DNA of 7,434 nt from Clostridium sp. UBA4746 (GTDB taxonomy: Bacteria; Bacillota; Clostridia; Clostridiales; Clostridiaceae). The stretch is from NCBI GenBank assembly GCA_002403785.1, contig DHIM01000245.1, forward strand, positions 1 to 7,434. Direction: 5' to 3'. Below the pieces are notes generated by a model that ran no database searches, was not told the origin of the DNA, and saw only the letters and a program-made list of their open reading frames with translations. Made by a program: the position numbers and the translations under genes. Positions within the stretch are counted from its first letter, which is position 1, and every line of letters begins with the position of its first letter. Below, piece after piece: positions 5,753 to 7,434 of the stretch.

Positions 5753-6576
5753 ACTGAATTCTTTTCTTCTTCACTTAGCACTTCATTCATGCTACCAGTT
5801 CTATATCCTAACAAATCAAGAGTTACATATTTAAAACCAATACTTTTCAATTCATTCCCAACCTTATCCATAATTTTAACGTCAAAAAACTTATTTCTTT
5901 CCTCAGCGTTAACCTCCACTCTCGCTATATCTCCATGGTGTCGTACTCTTATCTGTCTAAATCCTATATCCAATAAAAACTGTTCTGCTCGTTCGACCAT
6001 ACTTAATTTTTCAATTGTTATTTCATTACCGTATGGAAATCGTGAGGATAGACATGCAAAAGCTGGCTTATTCCAAGTTGGTACGCCTAATATTTTTGAC
6101 ATCTCTCTAATATCATTTTTTGTGAAACCAGCATCCTTTAATGGACTTATAACTTCTAATTCCTTAGCCGCCTGCATTCCTGGTCTGTAATCAGATGTAT
6201 CATCAAGGTTAGACCCATCCAAAACTGCGTTAATATTATTATCATCAGCAACTTTTCTAATTTTAGAAAAAAGTTCTTTTTTACAAAAATAACACCTATT
6301 AACAGGATTTTTAGCAAATCCCTCAATTTCTAATTCTTCAGAGATTATGACTATATGCTTTGCTCCGATTTCACCAATGTATTTAACAGCCTCCTTAAAT
6401 TCTCTTTCCGGATACGTTGATGACTTAGCAGTAATTGCTATAACTTTATCTCCTAGAACATCAGATGCTACCTTCAAAAGAAATGTGCTATCAACGCCCC
6501 CTGAATATGCTATTGCTACACTTCCTAAATTTTTAAGTATATTTTTCAAATTTTGAGACTTTAAATCTAACTCCAT
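5737..6576 (-). CDS. larE: LarE, ATP-dependent sulfur transferase for nickel-pincer nucleotide synthesis
   Basis: LarE adenylates a carboxylate of the pyridinium dicarboxylate mononucleotide precursor and inserts sulfur, making the thioacids that later hold nickel in LarA. The 279-residue length is typical. Visible elements are the PP-loop SGGVDS (25-30), an NRCYFCKKELF segment with Cys95 and Cys98, LDGSNLDDTSDYRPG (119-133), and KPAFACLSSRFPYG (170-183) with Cys175, the counterpart of the sacrificial Cys176 of L. plantarum LarE. Then comes the C-terminal domain with RVRHHGDIARVEV (210-222). Start ATG (6574-6576) has AAGGAGG (plus 6584-6590) seven bases upstream. The CxxC plus Cys175 set suggests the cluster-binding LarE type, in which sulfur may be delivered without destroying the enzyme; this is inferred. 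It faces larA, 39 bases away, with a shared terminator. Confidence 0.93.
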   Translation of the reverse strand: MELDLKSQNLKNILKNLGSVAIAYSGGVDSTFLLKVASDVLGDKVIAITAKSSTYPEREFKEAVKYIGEIGAKHIVIISEELEIEGFAKNPVNRCYFCKKELFSKIRKVADDNNINAVLDGSNLDDTSDYRPGMQAAKELEVISPLKDAGFTKNDIREMSKILGVPTWNKPAFACLSSRFPYGNEITIEKLSMVERAEQFLLDIGFRQIRVRHHGDIARVEVNAEERNKFFDVKIMDKVGNELKSIGFKYVTLDLLGYRTGSMNEVLSEEEKNSVKALD

Positions 6577-6810
6577 AATTCATCCTCCTTGTCTTACAAC
6601 CCTATTACTATTTACAAACAAAATCTTTTACTATATTTAATGTAACATAATATTTAACTTTTGAACATAATAATATGGTTGAAAATTTAAAGGGGGATTT
6701 CAATTTTTAAAAATTAATTTGTTTAATTACTATATATTTATAATAACAATTAAGTGTATTGCAAGTATAGAATAATTATGTGAACACAATGTTATTTAAA
6801 CACTATTTCA
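6577..6810. other. Intergenic region between larE and the sulfhydrylase gene
   Basis: These 234 bases hold the larE ribosome binding site (6584-6590) and must hold its promoter, but I see no convincing -35/-10 pair on the minus strand. A 14-base palindrome AATTTTTAAAAATT (6702-6715) and a dyad TTGAAA/TTTCAA (6679-6684 and 6698-6703) are present. No G/C-containing hairpin with a U-tract is visible to end the sulfhydrylase transcript, so read-through into larE is possible. Confidence 0.4.
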
Positions 6811-7434
6811 TTATATCGTCTTGTCTAGTGCCTGCTTCAAATCATATATGATATCTTCAATTCCTTCAACACCTATTGAAAGTCTTATTAAATCTGTACT
6901 AACCCCAGCGTCTTTCTGCTCCTGCTCGTTAAGCTCTGCATGGGTTGTGCTTGAAGGGTGAATTACAAGTGATTTTGCGTCTGCAACATTTGCAAGTAAT
7001 GAGAATAATTCTACACTATTGATGAATTTCTTTCCAGCTTCAAGTCCACCTTTTATTCCAAAAGTGAATATTGATCCTGCTCCCTTAGGTAGATATTTTT
7101 TAGATAATTCCTTGTATTTACTTCCTTCAAGTTCAGGATAATTTATCCATGAAACACTTGGATGTTTACTCAAAAATTCAACAACTTTTCTAGCGTTCCT
7201 TACATGTCTCTCAACTCTTAAGGATAATGATTCTAGGCCCTGGATGAATAAAAATGCACTCTGAGGACTAAGTGTAGCACCTGTGTTCCTTAAAAGTTGA
7301 ACCCTAGCCTTTAAAGCGAATGCGGGGGCACCTAAGTCGGCATATACTAATCCATTATAGCTTTTATCAGGAGTAGTAAAATCAGGGAATTTACCGCTTG
7401 CAGCCCAATCGAATTTACCACCATCAACTATAAT
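6811..7434 (-). CDS. metY: O-acetylhomoserine sulfhydrylase, C-terminal half (N-terminus beyond right edge)
   Basis: The enzyme joins O-acetylhomoserine with sulfide (or methanethiol) to give homocysteine (or methionine) and acetate, using pyridoxal phosphate. The frame is open from the window edge to the stop at 6811-6813, giving 207 residues of an expected ~425. There is no real start inside (the codon at 7171-7173 is TTG within a helix). The visible part begins IIVDGGKFDWAASG, which in this family comes shortly after the PLP lysine, so that lysine is just outside the window. Other family motifs are LSPQSAFLFIQGLESLSLRVERH (visible 55-77), SLVIHPSSTTHAEL (about 155-168) and the end piece STDLIRLSIGVEGIEDI with the carboxylate-binding arginine. 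Fold-type I relatives such as MetB/MetC are less likely, because the DGGKFDW insert and length pattern favour MetY. Confidence 0.92.
   Translation of the reverse strand: MIVDGGKFDWAASGKFPDFTTPDKSYNGLVYADLGAPAFALKARVQLLRNTGATLSPQSAFLFIQGLESLSLRVERHVRNARKVVEFLSKHPSVSWINYPELEGSKYKELSKKYLPKGAGSIFTFGIKGGLEAGKKFINSVELFSLLANVADAKSLVIHPSSTTHAELNEQEQKDAGVSTDLIRLSIGVEGIEDIIYDLKQALDKTI

Noticed and set aside
5789..6556. Two plus-strand open frames (5789-6190 and 6347-6556)
   Set aside because: Both are antisense shadows of larE, which carries clear PP-loop and cysteine motifs.
6691..6715. Ribosome-binding-like AAAGGGGGA followed by a possible small gene
   Set aside because: No ATG, GTG or TTG lies at a usable distance, and no open frame of note follows on the plus strand.
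1..7434. CRISPR array, tRNA, rRNA, insertion sequence, toxin-antitoxin or phage defence genes
   Set aside because: I read both strands for spaced repeats, cloverleaf ends, transposase motifs and terminal repeats and found none.

Overview
The window is about 7.4 kb of very AT-rich DNA. Its strong GGAGG-type ribosome binding sites, TTGACA/TATAAT-type promoters, a SAM-I (S-box) riboswitch and a gene set of DsrE-family protein, NodB deacetylase, AEC transporter, LarA/LarE and O-acetylhomoserine sulfhydrylase all point to a Firmicute, most likely Clostridium in the broad sense. This is a chromosomal housekeeping/accessory stretch. I see no phage, transposase, CRISPR, tRNA or rRNA sequence.

Layout, left to right. 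(1) 1-402, plus strand: the 3' part of a DsrE/DsrF-like gene, closed by a long AT-rich hairpin at 417-468. (2) 474-629, minus strand: an eroded gene tail without a start codon, followed by a palindrome-rich promoter region (689-780). (3) 812-1726 and 1753-2445, plus strand: a two-gene operon of a membrane-anchored NodB-type polysaccharide deacetylase and a membrane-anchored protein with four tandem TPRs. It ends in a shared bidirectional terminator (2450-2478). (4) 2539-4298, minus strand: a transcription unit with a near-consensus promoter, a complete SAM-I riboswitch with terminator and antiterminator, the C-terminal 168 codons of a class I/II aminotransferase, and an intact AEC-family transporter. 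The aminotransferase lacks its start and its first half, and the break lies right next to the riboswitch U-tract. (5) 4337-5697, plus strand: a divergent LarA-family (nickel-pincer lactate racemase) gene with its own promoter. (6) 5737-6576, minus strand: LarE, the sulfur transferase that matures the LarA cofactor, convergent with larA and sharing a terminator that overlaps the larE stop codon. (7) 6811-7434, minus strand: the C-terminal half of O-acetylhomoserine sulfhydrylase, running off the right edge.

How it fits together. The right two thirds have a sulfur/methionine theme: S-box control of an aminotransferase remnant plus transporter, a sulfhydrylase of methionine synthesis, and a sulfur-inserting enzyme serving a nickel racemase. 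The most unusual feature is the riboswitch joined to a decapitated aminotransferase. It leaves the AEC transporter as the only intact visible gene under SAM control. The left part is unrelated and concerns the cell envelope. I found no clear evidence for a wholly new multi-gene system; the points worth following are listed as findings.
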